Below are positions 34,449 through 46,467 of a stretch of 64,000 nucleotides of DNA, one piece after another. The position numbers were made by a program, and so were the translations under genes. The stretch spans positions 51,793,214 through 51,857,213 of the forward strand of contig NC_030381.2 of assembly GCF_001625215.2 (NCBI RefSeq), in the 5' to 3' direction. Each line of letters opens with the position of its first letter. Positions within the stretch are counted from its first letter, which is position 1. Origin of the DNA: Daucus carota subsp. sativus. Taxonomy: Eukaryota; Streptophyta; Magnoliopsida; Apiales; Apiaceae. Under the pieces are notes generated by a model. That model made no database searches and had not been told where the DNA came from. It saw only the letters and a list, made by a program, of their open reading frames with translations.

Positions 34449-34855
34449 GGGATAAGTTCTATGGAGACCACGTTTTCATTGGAGACTTGGAGACCACTTA
34501 TGTACTGCAACTAAAATACTCCATAAAAACATTGCAAAACGTATTATTTTTCGAATTATGTTTTACAAAGATCATTATTTTATTGACAATCTTACAAATT
34601 TTATACATTTAGCAAATAAAATATTAAAAACATATTATTTTACAAAACCATGTTTGGTGTGCAGAACATTTGTTGATGTTGCAGAACATACATGTTCTGC
34701 TTGTTTATCATAAATAATTTTCAACATTTTTAATGAAATAGTGATATTTATCGAATGTACTTCGCAAAATAATAAATTTGATAGTGTTTTAATTGCAGAA
34801 TATAAATGGTCTCCAAGGTCTCCGATGAAAACGTGGTCTCCATAAAACTTTTCTC
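34449..34855. mobile_element. MITE with long inverted repeats of the GGAGACC family, about 407 bp
   Basis: The left end reads AAGTTCTATGGAGACCACG; the reverse complement of the right end reads AAGTTTTATGGAGACCACG. Both continue with TTTTCAT.GGAGAC, giving at least 40 bp of inverted repeat. Target duplication unclear. Likely MULE-type by its GGG start. Confidence 0.78.
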
Positions 34856-34936
34856 TAATTATTATACGTATAATATCTTATTCACGAGTTATTAAATTTT
34901 ACATAACAAAATATGTTGCGTAAATACTCCAACCTA

Positions 34937-35218
34937 ACCTCCGTCCCGGATTCCATACATCCTCTGAATTTTATATGTTCACTTCGTCTCTCTGCATTCC
35001 ATGCGTCCTCTGGATTCTATACATTCACTGTGCACTTTAATACTTCTGTAAATTATAGTTTCATAACTTATTTTTAAGATTTTCCTTTTTCTGAATAAAA
35101 ATTTAATAAATTAAACTTTTATTCACAAAAAAATTTCAAAATACAAGTTATATAACTATATTTTAGAGGCGCGTGCCGCTCCCTACGTATACAACTCAAC
35201 TTAGGAGGATGGACGGAG
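34937..35218. mobile_element. Degenerate Stowaway-like MITE, about 280 bp
   Basis: CCTCCGTCCCGGATTCCATA at the left and GGATGGACGGAG-TA at the right resemble Stowaway ends. The left terminus is eroded. Confidence 0.6.
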
Positions 35219-36154
35219 TAATAAGTTATCCAAATTAAAATTAACAATACTAGCATAGAAAAATGGCTACGACAAAAATATTGACCATCCTTCGTATGGT
35301 TGAAGTGGAAGGCCGAAGACACAAATATAAAATACACAAAATATGCATAGCATACTAATGTTACTAGCATACTCGACAGGGAAAAAAGGCTAGACATGAA
35401 GTAATTTTTCGCTGATAATACTGTAGCACTTATTATATATCTATCAAAAACTTGGGATTAAGCTATTCTGTACAGTTTTTTTTCCGCTGAATATATGCCA
35501 ATGACATAAGCATGTCTGGAACCGGACCCAATAAAATAAGGTAAAAGTTTGCAAGACTTGTGGGATAAAAGACTGAATCAACTTAAATGAGACTGAAGTA
35601 CTAAAACTTGGGTTCTACTTGTAGAACGAAATGAAACAGCTGATGAACCTGATGCATATATACACAAGATAGCACATATATTTAAAATTCAATCGAAAAA
35701 CCTCGGTAAAACAAAAAAAAAAGATAAAAACAGATATCCACAACTGGTCATCTGGTCAGTATATATTTATATAGATAAGGGTAGGTTGCCAGCTTAGAAG
35801 CTGCTAACAGTTTCCAATTGGACAAAAGCATAAGAGCATCCCACGCTAGGATTCCCTCACTTGCTAGGGAAGAAATCCAACTACAATAAGTCTGCATTAA
35901 ATCTAACAAGATATATTCTAATATCCCGAGAATGGTATGGGAGTATTATATCTTCATAGATTCACCCAGAACTCCACAGAAGAAAATGAAAGAGAAATAG
36001 CACTGCAAGCAAATCGTTAATTTTGATACCTACTTGCACAATGAACCAGCAGACTTTTTAATAAAGGTGGCTGCATTATACGCCAACTAATCACTAAACC
36101 TTTCTCCAAAATCAACATTTGACATGGTGCTTTTTAAAAAATTCCTTAACCTTT
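35219..36154. other. 3' flank of the DCD gene and spacer
   Basis: Probably includes the 3' UTR of the minus-strand DCD gene; otherwise AT-rich and without a recognised feature. Confidence 0.45.
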
Positions 36155-38886
36155 TTAGCTCTGCAGGCTGCATCTCTGTTCAAGAGTATCCCCATTAGAA
36201 ACTTGATGGTTTATGCCTGCGGTTTCTTTCTCTTCCAGATTTTTAGGAACATCAGTGGCTCTACTTGTATATGGTGGTTGTTCTTGTGCACCGGAGCCAC
36301 TCGAGGGGCAGCTAACAAGGTCCTGTTTCGAAACATTTACCCGATTCTCACTTCCTAACTGTAAGCTACTTTTCTGTTCACATTCATTAGACCCACTACC
36401 AACTTCAGTTACTTCTTTATGGTCTTGGGAGTTTCTTTCATCAATTTTCTCCCCGCCTTCACATTTTCCAAGGATATCAGTAGCTTCATTTAAAGCGGAT
36501 GGTGAATTTTGAGTGCTATCATGAGACAGCTTTTTACTGAAATCTGGTCTAATCAATTTTCTAGTCTTACCTGCTTTACCTGCCAAATCCTCGCCTTCTG
36601 CATTAACTGATATCTTACAAGTCCTAGTGGTCTCAGCAGAAACTTTAGAAGCCATATCATCCAGAACCTTGTTCTTTTTACTGCGACGCTTAAAATCCAC
36701 AACACGAGTCTCCTTCCATACTATGTCACTGTCCTCTTCCAAAAAACAGTCTACATCCGTTGTCATCTCTTTTGCTACCAGAGGCGGCTCAGATTGTGAT
36801 TGATTTGAAAATTCAGAGTCCTCTTTACATCGAACATATACATACCTACTTTTTGGTCCAACTGGGGGTTTACCCTTCACCCAACGGTTGTGAGCATGGT
36901 GCAACGAGTCCATAATTTCATCTATTGATGCAAGCCTACCATCTTCATCATGAATGCCTTTATCTTCTTTTTTGTAAGTTCTGGGCGCCACGCTTAATCG
37001 AGAAAACACACTAGCTTTAACCACTGGTGCTTCGGAATATAATGAACCTAAGGCCGCATCATGCGGTACACATTTACTAGTTGACAAAGGGAGGAAATGC
37101 TCATCATGAACTTGGTGAGAATAAAGATCTTGAGCTGAATTCATAATTTGAGAGGGGCATTGATAATTTATATCTGGGAATTCAGGATCATAAGGAACAG
37201 TTCTATGAAGTGTATCAATAGATACTAAACCTGATGAGAAATTAGGCTTGATACAACTCTCAACATCACAAGCATTTGCTACCCCATCATCCTTGCTAAA
37301 CGTGTAGTCATCAGCTACAACGTCTTCACTCAAAGTGATGTAGCTAGGATATACAGGTAAATGGTCTCGCTCTATACGGTCTCCAATGTTAAGAACACTC
37401 TTAGCTCTGTCCTCCATCATGAGGGGCTCTCTGTCTGCTCCAATCAATCCTATCGAAGACTTGCCAATGTGCTCAGTTGAGAACCTGCTTTTAACAAAGT
37501 TTGGCTCTATACCATCTCCAAAGTTGCGAATACTCCTAAATCTGTCCTCGAACATAAGGGGCTCTCTATCTGCTCCAGATTTGCCAATGTGCTCAGTTGA
37601 GAATCTGCTGTTTAAAAAGCCTGGCTCTATACCATCTCCAAAATTATGAGCACTTTTGAATCTGTCCTCAATCATAAGGGGCTCTCTATCTGCTCCAACC
37701 AATCCTATCGAAGACTTGCCAATGTGCTCAGTTGAGAACCTGCTTTTTACAATGTATGGCTCTATACCTTCTCCAAAGTTATGAACACTCCTAAATCTGT
37801 CCTCAATCATTAAGGGCTCTCTATCTCCTCCGGACTTGCCAATGTGCTCAGTTGAGAACCTGCTGCTTAAAAAGTCTGGCTCTATACCATCTCCAATGTT
37901 ATGAACACTCTTGAATCTGTCCTTATTCATAAGAGACTCCCTATCTGCTCCCACTGATCCTATTAAAGAGTTGTTAACGTGCTCAGTTGAAAACCTGCTG
38001 TCTGAAAAAAATGCGCTATCAGGAGCTGAGTTTATAGTGCCCAAAGTATCCCCACTGCAATCTGCACTTGTAACATGCCAAAAGGGCCATTTATTAAGGA
38101 CCTCACTTTCTGAAGCATCGCCACCGCAATCTGCACTTGTAGCATGCCAAGGGGGCCAATTATCACTTTCTGAAGCATCGTGACTAGGAAGCATGCCATC
38201 ATCGTTTATCTTTCTCTTTCTAGTCCGATGGATATCAGGGATTCTATCGTTCAACCTTCTCAAGTAGAATAGGTGTAAAAGTGCACGAACCTGCATACAT
38301 ATTACAAAAGCATAAAAAACCATTGTTTTGGATGCTAGCACATCATTGACAGCCATACGACAGAAACTTAGAGACCTGCTGCTCAGAAAGACCAAAACGG
38401 AACTTTTTAGGTGAATAGTAATTATCTTTGATAGCTTCCCGAAATACAACTTCAGAAAGAGGGCGACATGACCAGATTGGAGCAATCCGAACCTGAAAAA
38501 TCAAACCAGAATACCAGCCTATTGTATATAACAACAAAAAAGTACAGCTTCTGCGGTACCTACATTCGATATACATCTTATATTCATACCTGCGCAGGAA
38601 AATTTCCAGAAGAAGTAAATGCCTGGGGCTTAAGATTCATAATCCCATCAGATGTCGCCTGAAATACACCATAGAGCTCTCTCTTCTCATATTCAAATAG
38701 AAACAAAATCATGCCAGATTTAACCTGTTTAACAAAGTTAGCCATGGCCAAAGGAAGTCCAAAAATTTTACGTTTGAGGCATTCCTTTTTTGTAGCACTG
38801 TTTGACATGAAGATTGCACCAAACTTGGGTACTGAACCCTCAACATCCTCATTGAACTCCATGAAATACCTTCCAAACATAGACAT
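36155..38886 (-). CDS. DCD (development and cell death) domain protein with internal repeats
   Basis: Exons 38886-38590, 38492-38376 and 38290-36155 (297, 117, 2136 bp) join in phase to 849 residues. The DCD domain spans about residues 20-135: KFGAIFMSNSATKKECLKRK, FGLPLAMANFV, GMILFLFEYEKRELYGVFQA, SGNFPAQVRIAP, then SPKKFRFGLSEQQV. This is the usual order (FGLP, LFLF, LYGV, PAQV). A large, polar, probably disordered region follows. At about 235-440 it has five repeats beginning SRFSTEHIGKS, and near the end a stretch rich in Lys/Glu with basic clusters (RRSKKNK). DCD proteins are plant-specific and linked to stress, hormone and cell-death responses; molecular function is unclear. The ATG at 38886 gives a compact start, but an additional upstream coding exon cannot be excluded. 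Confidence 0.87.
37461..37990 (-). repeat. In-frame coding repeat, alternating 120 and 135 bp units
   Basis: The phrase GTGCTCAGTTGAGAA (encoding the repeat start FSTEH on the minus strand) recurs with its unit boundary at 37461, 37581, 37716, 37836 and 37971. The spacings are 120, 135, 120 and 135 bp. Short units lack the SIGLVG segment that long units have, so the array grew as a 255-bp dimer. All unit lengths are multiples of three, so the frame is kept. Confidence 0.9.
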
Positions 38887-39299
38887 ACTACGTATTAAAG
38901 ATGCATGATTTAAAAATATATAGGAATTGCAAATGTGGAATTAGTAAAAACTCACATAGAAGCAGAGTGCTTATAAGTAATAGAATTCGAAGCAGGAAGC
39001 TGTTTCTCGTTAAACCTCAGCTTTCATAGATAGAAACGTCGACGCATAATATTTACCACCATGATTTGGAATTAAATACAATAAATCATAAAAATTACTT
39101 AATATAACTCTTATATCTCTACTATCGTCATAAAGAGAGTCCCTAATAAACTAACATATACATTGTCATCAAACTTATTTAAAATAATATGATATATTTC
39201 ATTACTGCCTTAAAGAAAACTGGAACAGAGAAATATGTTCGCAAATACACTTAGTACACCTGGCAATTCCACACCGCATAACAGATATTTACCAACTAA

Positions 39300-39500
39300 C
39301 AAATAAACAATAGTTCAACAAACTGATGGTTTCAATTAAATATTGGTATATTACATAGAGCATATATAAAACAAAATATCACATAAACAAACAGTTCAAT
39401 ACCTGTAACAAGTCACTATTTAAAGTTATGTAAAATGCACCATTTCTAAAATACACATAGTAAAGGCAAAATTAGAGTAAATAAAAGACAGAGGGTTCTG
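39300..39500. repeat. Segment duplicated at 41700-41890 (third partial copy 41935-42040)
   Basis: Shared stretches include ATAAACAAACAGTT, TTGTAACAA.TCACTA, ATGTAAAATGCAC.ATTTC and GGCA.AA, all in the same order and orientation, each copy running into a GA-rich microsatellite. Confidence 0.7.
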
Positions 39501-39519
39501 GCAAAAAAAAAAAAAGACA

Positions 39520-39664
39520 GAGGGTGAGGGTGAGTGAGGGGGTGAGCGAAGGAGCGAGGGGGAGAGAGAGGGAGAGGGAGAGCGAGAGAGCGGGAGGGAG
39601 GGAGAGCGAGCCAGAGAGGGAGCGGGAGCAAGAGCGAGAGAGGGGGAGGGGAGAGAGAGAGAGG
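39520..39664. repeat. Purine-rich GA/GGGAGA microsatellite
   Basis: Imperfect GAGAGGG repeats; open frames across it are artefacts of low complexity. Confidence 0.9.
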
Positions 39665-39972
39665 ACTAGAAGATGCAACAAAATGCACACATACAGTAAA
39701 ATAAATAATAATTATTTCAAAATTAGTAGTTTACCTTGAAAAAAAAGAAGAGATTCTAAACTCTTACAATGCAAATGAGAAAACTCAACTTCAATGGGTT
39801 GACTTTTATAAACACTGGACGCCAAGAGTTTATGGCTTCTGCGGCTGAAAGCAAACCAGAAGGAGAAAGCAGTGTTGTGAAATGCACAAAATAAAAAAAG
39901 GAGCACAAAATCCAACTTTGAAGTGCGATTACTCGCACGATTTTTTGCCAAATATGAAAGTATACATATGAT

Positions 39973-40386
39973 GGGTCAAGTTCTATGGATTACACAAAAA
40001 CATTGGAGTATTGGAGTACAAAATTGGATAAAATATAATCTACTCATTTAAAGTTTATTTTTTTTATTCTAAAATATTTGTAAATATCCGACAACCTGCA
40101 GATTTTTTTTCTAAAACATAAAGATTGTAATCAAAAGGTAGAACAATTACTTTTATAAATTGTAGGACACTATGTTCTACAATATGACTCATAAACAGAA
40201 CAATAATCTTAATGCTTGTTAAAGTAGAAAGATATTAATGATTAATTGATAATTATGTTTAAGACTGCTTATAAATGATAAATTATATATAAATTAGGAT
40301 AATCAAAGATATTATTTATGATTAAACTAAAAAATTATGATTCTCCAATACTCCAATGTTTTTGTGTACTCTATAGAACTTAACCC
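39973..40386. mobile_element. MITE with long inverted repeats, about 414 bp
   Basis: GGGTCAAGTTCTATGG at the left and, reverse complemented, GGGTTAAGTTCTATAG at the right. Both continue with ACACAAAAACATTGGAGTA, giving inverted repeats of about 45 bp. A relative of 34449-34855, with similar length and start. Confidence 0.82.
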
Positions 40387-41873
40387 ATAATATAATTGAC
40401 TATGTATATAAATATATACTTTTCAAAACATTTGTTCTTGTATTTAACAATAGAATAGTATTTAAAATAGATTGACATAATAAAATTCTCCAACATAGTT
40501 GAAATTCACATAAAAAGTATCAAACTATTGGTCGATATATTTATGTAGTCTAAGAAGAAAAAAACCTAACACACATTAAGAGTAGTATTTAAGGTTGCTG
40601 CTCAAAATTAGCGAATATAAAGACAAGTAGGGTTTTTTTAAGTAAAAGGTATTTCAGTCTTTCTATATATAGTCCGAGTATTTTTGCGCTTTGTACCAGA
40701 AGTTCTGCTCTTTTTTTCGAGTAAGGTGATTTAATGCTAATTTGATAATCACAATATATCGTTCATAAGCAACTCACTGACCTTTCACATAATCGTGAAG
40801 CGCGAACGCGCGATTAATCGCGATTTTAAAACACTGGGGAGAGTTACAAAAAGAAAAGGTTCTGGCGTAGCAGTCTACTATAATTGCACTGCAATCACAA
40901 GCATATATATTGATAGCTATCAAAAGGGCACATACATATGTACTGTCTTGATGATTACTATAGTTGACAAAACCATAAGCCAGAAGAAGATTGGTTACTG
41001 AACCTTGACATGCTCACGCCAAACCACCAAAGCAGGGACTCAATTGAAATCTTCATAAAATCCTCACCACTTACATTTGTGTCCAAATCATCAGCATACA
41101 ACATCATCGAGTTGTACTCATATAAATCATCATCCCACCAACCCATTCCCTTCTCCGTCATAGTGTTTATTTCTTTCTTTTTTAGTAAATGTTTACTTAT
41201 AATCTCGAGTCGTAACCCTAAAAATATAATATGAATTGTCTAATATATTTTCTTTTGGACTGTACAATTTTTTCCGAAGAATAACTACATTTTTATTACC
41301 TTGGTACATACCTACTAGATATATGCTTCAGACCTAGTTGCGTTCTTGATAGCCAACCAATATAAAACTCCCCTTGCACACATTCTCCATTTATCGAAGA
41401 AAAGAGTGGTACAGGGAACATTCCGAATTTGTTTTCAAGAATTGGCTTCTTGAGGCTGTAGACAATGATCATTTCTCTGATCATTCATTCTCTCCACCTC
41501 TCTCAAGTCTCAACCTAATCGTTATTTCTCTCATCCCCTATTTTAAGACAATCACAACTACTGTACCATAAAGAAGGGCTGACATGTAATTAAAATACCG
41601 CGTACTCTAGCTGCGCACAAAAGCACAGTTAATGAACATTGCATACAATTAGTCAACCTGGCTATTACACACTACGTAGTTGATCATTCGGCTACTAATT
41701 AACAAACAATAGTTCACTTAATTCATTCTCTCGATAAAACATTGGTCTATTACAAATAGCATATACACACACAAAATATCGCATAAACAAACAGTTTAAT
41801 CTTGTAACAAATCACTAAATCATGTAAAATGCACAATTTCCATAGCACACACTATTGGCATAAAACACAGAGA

Positions 41874-42054
41874 ACGAGAGAGAGATATAGAGAGAGTGGG
41901 GAGACAATGAGAGAGAGAGAGAGGAGAGAGAGTGTGTGTTCAATAGTACTTGTAACAAGTCACAAAATCATATAAAATGCACAATTTTCATAGTACACAG
42001 TAATGGCAAAACTATATTAAATGAAACACAGAGAACGAGAGAGAGGGAGATAGG

Positions 42055-42085
<31 letters not shown>

Positions 42086-42165
42086 AGGGAGGGAGGGAGG
42101 GAGAGAGAGAGAGAGGGAGGAGCGGGGGAGAGAGTTCTTGATACTGAGAGAGAGAGATTACCGAG
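41874..42165. repeat. GA-rich microsatellites in two blocks
   Basis: GAGAGA/GGGAGGGA tracts at 41874-41933 and 42029-42165 separated by a copy of the duplicated segment. On the minus strand they are CT-rich. Confidence 0.85.
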
Positions 42166-42924
42166 TGAAGATGATGGTGAATGTGATTCTGAATGGGTGC
42201 GAGTGTGTGTATATTTTGAACTGGATTGAGGAGAAAGCCAAAAAAAGGGGACGCTGTGTACAGGTGATGATATATATACACCTCTGTATCTACACTGTTG
42301 AGAATTGAGATGGTTAATCCACTATTGCTACGCTGGAATACAAAACGGGGTTATTATAAAACTAATATAACCAGATTTTCTTTTTGCATCGATAATACAA
42401 CTGGACTAATCAAATCAAAAAATTAAATAGTTCTGTTTAATATTCGCTCCACCCCTAAATAGTTGTTCATTTTCAAATTTTATCTGATTAATTTAATCAA
42501 ATTTTGATTGAAATTTATATATTGTATTATTACAAGAAGTTTCAAATTATATCAAAAATATGTAATTTATTTTAAAATATAATTTTCAAATATTAAAATT
42601 TTACAAAATATGTTTTAATATGAAAAAAAACGATCAGTATGACCGATTAAAATCAATATAATATGAAACATAAGTGCAATATTCAGAAGCTGAAATGTAA
42701 ATCGTTTATTCCATCCTATATTTTAATACCTGCGTGGTTATTTCCTTTTATAAAACTGTCAGTTGTAGTCAAGCCGGAAGAAATTGAGGTGAAAAAATGG
42801 TAGAAATTTCATTAATGTGTATACCATTTTTAGTGTTTGGTTCTTCATTCTTGTGGTCCATCTTCTTTTCTGTTTTAATCCACTTTTAGAATACTGTCCA
42901 GAGATGTCCCACTTGAAAATAATA

Positions 42925-43214
42925 CTTCCTCCGTCCCCCTCAATTGTTTACATTGGAGGGGGACACGAAGACCAAGACAATGTATGAAAAATGAGTAAAG
43001 TTAGGTGAAAAGTGAGTAAAGTGGTGGGACCCATTAATATTTAATAATAGATTTGAGATAGTAGAGGAAAGTAGTGGGTGTAATAGTAGTTTTTATTGTT
43101 AAATATGAGATAGTGGATGTAATGATGAAAAAACTTACTATTTATGGTAACGTAAAGAAATGAGAGGGACATCCCAAAATAGTAACTGTAAAGAAATGAG
43201 AGGGACGGAGGGAG
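42925..43214. mobile_element. Stowaway MITE, 290 bp
   Basis: TA-CTTCCTCCGTCCCCCTC at the left and GGGACGGAGGGAG-TA at the right, TA on both sides. Near the right end AGTAACTGTAAAGAAATGAG is a partial direct repeat of the preceding subterminal sequence. Confidence 0.88.
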
Positions 43215-43277
43215 TACTATGTTGCAGTACCGTCACCTTGTCCATGATTTAGGATGATACTACTAAAAGTTACGGTA

Positions 43278-43527
43278 CTCCCCCGCCCCACAATACATGT
43301 CTCTTTTAAAAAAAATTACGCATATTAAAAAAAATTAAATAGATAATATTTTCTCACTTGTACCTCTAATAAATGCATGAATGTAAACTCTTATTCAATT
43401 TTATATAAATTTTAAGAAGGATAATTTTGAAACAATGTTAATATATTTGTATTGAAAATTAAAAGTGGACAAGTATTATGAGACAAATTTTTTTCCAAAA
43501 AAGACATGTATTGTGGGACGGAGGGAG
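43278..43527. mobile_element. Stowaway MITE, 250 bp
   Basis: TA-CTCCCCCGCCCCACAATAC at the left and GTATTGTGGGACGGAGGGAG-TA at the right, TA on both sides; ACATGTCT/AGACATGT extends the inverted repeats. It lies only 61 bp from the previous Stowaway element but is a different family. Confidence 0.88.
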
Positions 43528-44037
43528 TAGTATCGAAAAACATCCAAAATTATGATCTTATCGAAAAACAAATATGCTAGAATCAAATCAACCTAATTTA
43601 AAAAGTTCGGTTTAGTTTTGTCGGGTTCGATTAAAAATCACTACAAAAACTTAATAAATTTAGTAGCATAAAATTTTATAGCAAATAATTTAGTAAATAT
43701 GTATCGCAAATCCAAATAATAAGGAAAAAAAAATAACCACGAACGATTGCTAAGGCCTTGACGAACGATGTTTATCTCCTTTGGACGAGTTTGTAACCTG
43801 AAATGAAAGCCAGATGGTTGCTGCATAGTGTTAAGCGTACCTAAATTAAAACCTCAAAAATTTGTAATATCAGAATCAAGCAGAATGGGTTTTAAGTACA
43901 TTATCATGCCAAGGGTTTTTTTGTTTGTCAAAAAACTCATGCCAAGGGTTGGCATGCACAGCCAGCATAGTTTTCACTTGAGCAAAATAAATCTATGAAC
44001 TTATTGTATTCTTACCTAAATTAATATAGATGACAAC
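43528..44037. other. 3' flank of the Obg gene
   Basis: No feature recognised apart from likely 3' UTR. Confidence 0.45.
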
Positions 44038-46467
44038 CTAATTAAGCTCTATATTATCAAGTTGCAGCCTGTGGGATTCTTCACCGATCACAAGCTTCCT
44101 AAGACTGCTTCTTAGCTCCTCAACCCCTTCATCTAGGACTGCACAGACCGGAAAGATAGGAACACCAGGAACTCTTCTTTTCAATTCCTCATATACTTTA
44201 TCTGCCCCTGGTTCATCCATTTTATTTGCCACAATTATTGATGGACGACTTGATAGACCCACGCGATGGAACTCAAGCTCTAAAATCAAATCTTTCAGTT
44301 GCTCCCAAGGATGGACTCCTGTTTTGCCATCTAATGCAGCAGCTAAGTCAAGCACATAAGTAAGAACCTGCGTGCGCTCAATGTGACGAAGAAAAGCATG
44401 TCCAAGCCCACGATTTTCATGAGCCCCTTTGATAAGGCCTGGTATGTCGGCCACTACAACTGAAAAATCCACATAATTCACATTCCCCAAATCAGGCCTT
44501 AAAGTTGTGAAGGCATAATGCCCAACTGTAGGCCTAGCTCTGGACAAAGAGCCTAATAAAGTAGATTTACCAGCATTTGGCATTCCCACCAGCCCCACAT
44601 CAGCAATACTTTTAAGTTCTAGTAATATAACAGCATGAGAACCAGGCATGCCAAGGCTAAGTGAGGAATGCCCGTTAGCCTCAGATTCAATATCATCAAC
44701 TCCCTTGTTCTTCTGTTCCCCCAACTTTAGAAGTTTGGGGTTCTTAAAGGCTTTTGGATAACACAAATTGCCCAACCCTCCAGTTCCTCCCCTTGCAATA
44801 ATTATCTGTTGACCAGGTACAGTTAATTCCGCGACATCATATCGAACCTGTTCTTCTTCCTCTATGTCTTCTCCCAACTCTGTTTCTGAGATATTATCAC
44901 CCACGATATTAGGTTCAGTCCCAGACCCCAGAGTTTTTATATTACTTTCGCTGTCTTCATCCCACGTCTTGTTACTAATATCCGGGAATTTAGAGATTGA
45001 ATCATTTGACGGGCTTTGGCTTGCTTTCTTTGTGTTGGCTGAATTCACCAAAGTATTGTTATACTTTGTCTGCATCAACTGGGAACTCAAGTTATTGGAT
45101 GATTGCTCGGTAGTTTTGGAAGTGACGTCTACTGTACTGGGGATATCCCATGGTTCAAGATCTGGTGAGGAATTATTTTCTACCATAACAGGAATTTCAC
45201 CGTCTACTAGATGAATTACGGTGCCAACAGGAACTAGAACAACCTACCAAACAAAAAAGGGCATCAGTGCCCGGCATTATAGTCTCAAATAAAAAAAATC
45301 ATATAGTCAAATGGCAATAACATTATAGAGTCCAAGAACGAAAATAAGGTTCATGATTTCAACCTTATCTGGCCCTCGACTTCCTATCATATTCTTTGAA
45401 GCGCCATTTCCTCCTCGTTGTGCATTCTGTTAGATATCAGGGTTATAACATATAGTAAAAATAAAGAGCAATAACAAGTACAAAAGAGACCGATAACTGA
45501 AGCAGGGAAAGGAAGAATACACAACAATGTGATGCTTTAAGCTACTGAAGTCCCAAATTCTGGGAGAACATTCCAATATCACATCACCACCTCTTCCACC
45601 ATTGGCACCTACAGGTAACAGGAATATGCATATAACTTAAAAAACGAACAACCAAGTCAAATAATATACTTCCATTGTCCCAAATTAACTGTTTTGTTTT
45701 ACTTTTTGGAGGCAAAATTGACCCAACTTTGACTGTATATTATAATATATAATTGAAAAAAATATATATTATATCATTAAAAGTATATGTAGTATAATTT
45801 AGAATGTAACTTTTAAAATTTTAAATTCATATAAAAATAATTTTTATTTTATAATCAAAGATTGGTAAATTTAACCATCAAAAGTTCAAACAGAACTGTT
45901 AATATAGGTGAGTATTATGGTGGCTGACTTAATCATATGATATTCATCAATTACTTGATATATTTCAAATTAAATATAGATAGAAGAAGCATATTGTTGG
46001 GAATAACAAACATATAATAAATATTCGTGGAGAAAAGCAAGTAGAGAAACTGAACATTTTTAAAAGATTACTGGATTAAAGTCAACGAGATTTAATATAC
46101 ACGACCTTGATTATTATAGCTATATGCATATCGGAGAAAATTAAGAACCCACCATCAGCTTTACCACGCCGATCATGCCTGCTGCGGCGAATGCTGTAAC
46201 AACCATTTCCCCCGTCACCTCCTTTAGCTGATAGCCTAATCCGGTCTATCATTCTACGGTCCTGCAACAATATAATAATAAAATTATAGCATAAGAAGGC
46301 CAGATGTATTTAACAAAGATAATGCAAGAGTGAGCATAGACCTGTAAAGGATCATTTTTTGATTTTTTGAAAGAAGAGTACGAGCAGGTTTGCATAAGCC
46401 AGGGTGACTTTAGGAAATTTTCAATACTTTGTAGAAATTGAAGGTTTCTTATGCAGTTTACCGACAT
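44038..46467 (-). CDS. Obg-family GTPase, probably mitochondrial (ObgM-like)
   Basis: Exons 46467-46342, 46261-46153, 45608-45523, 45426-45364 and 45243-44038 (126, 109, 86, 63, 1206 bp) join in phase to 529 residues. Residues 1-42 are Ser/Lys-rich with few acids, like a mitochondrial presequence. The glycine-rich Obg fold starts at RIRLSAKGGDGGNG and continues through GGRGGDV and GGNGASKN to VPVGTVIH. It is then interrupted by an acidic, Ser/Asn-rich insert (about 148-260) before resuming at QIIIARGGTGGLGN. G-domain motifs are GMPNAGKST (348-356), DIPG (394-397) and NKMD (468-471). Obg GTPases act in assembly of the large ribosomal subunit. The organelle call rests on resemblance to ObgM rather than the longer chloroplast ObgC. 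A 5' UTR exon ending at a GTAAGT donor near 47530 is likely. Confidence 0.9.

Larger units (their letters stand above)
38887..42924. other. Upstream region of the DCD gene with duplicated segment, microsatellites and a MITE
   Basis: Contains the repeat pair 39300-39500/41700-41890, GA tracts and one MITE, listed separately. A minus-strand open stretch at 41161-41075 (starts MTEKGMGWWDDDLYEYN) ends at a good GTAAGT donor and might be an upstream exon, but its phase does not fit the DCD exon at 38886. A TATA-like TATATATA at about 42268-42276 on the minus strand could mark the start of transcription, with a leader exon ending at about 42162. Confidence 0.4.

Noticed and set aside
39446-39739. 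Leu/Ser-rich and Arg/Glu-rich frames
   Set aside because: Artefacts of the GA microsatellite on its two strands.
41936-42281. Glu/Arg-rich and Leu/Ser-rich frames
   Set aside because: Same cause: GA/CT microsatellite.
45665-45905. Stowaway-like start (ACTTCCATTGTCCCAAATTA) in an Obg intron
   Set aside because: No matching right end, so only a weak remnant.
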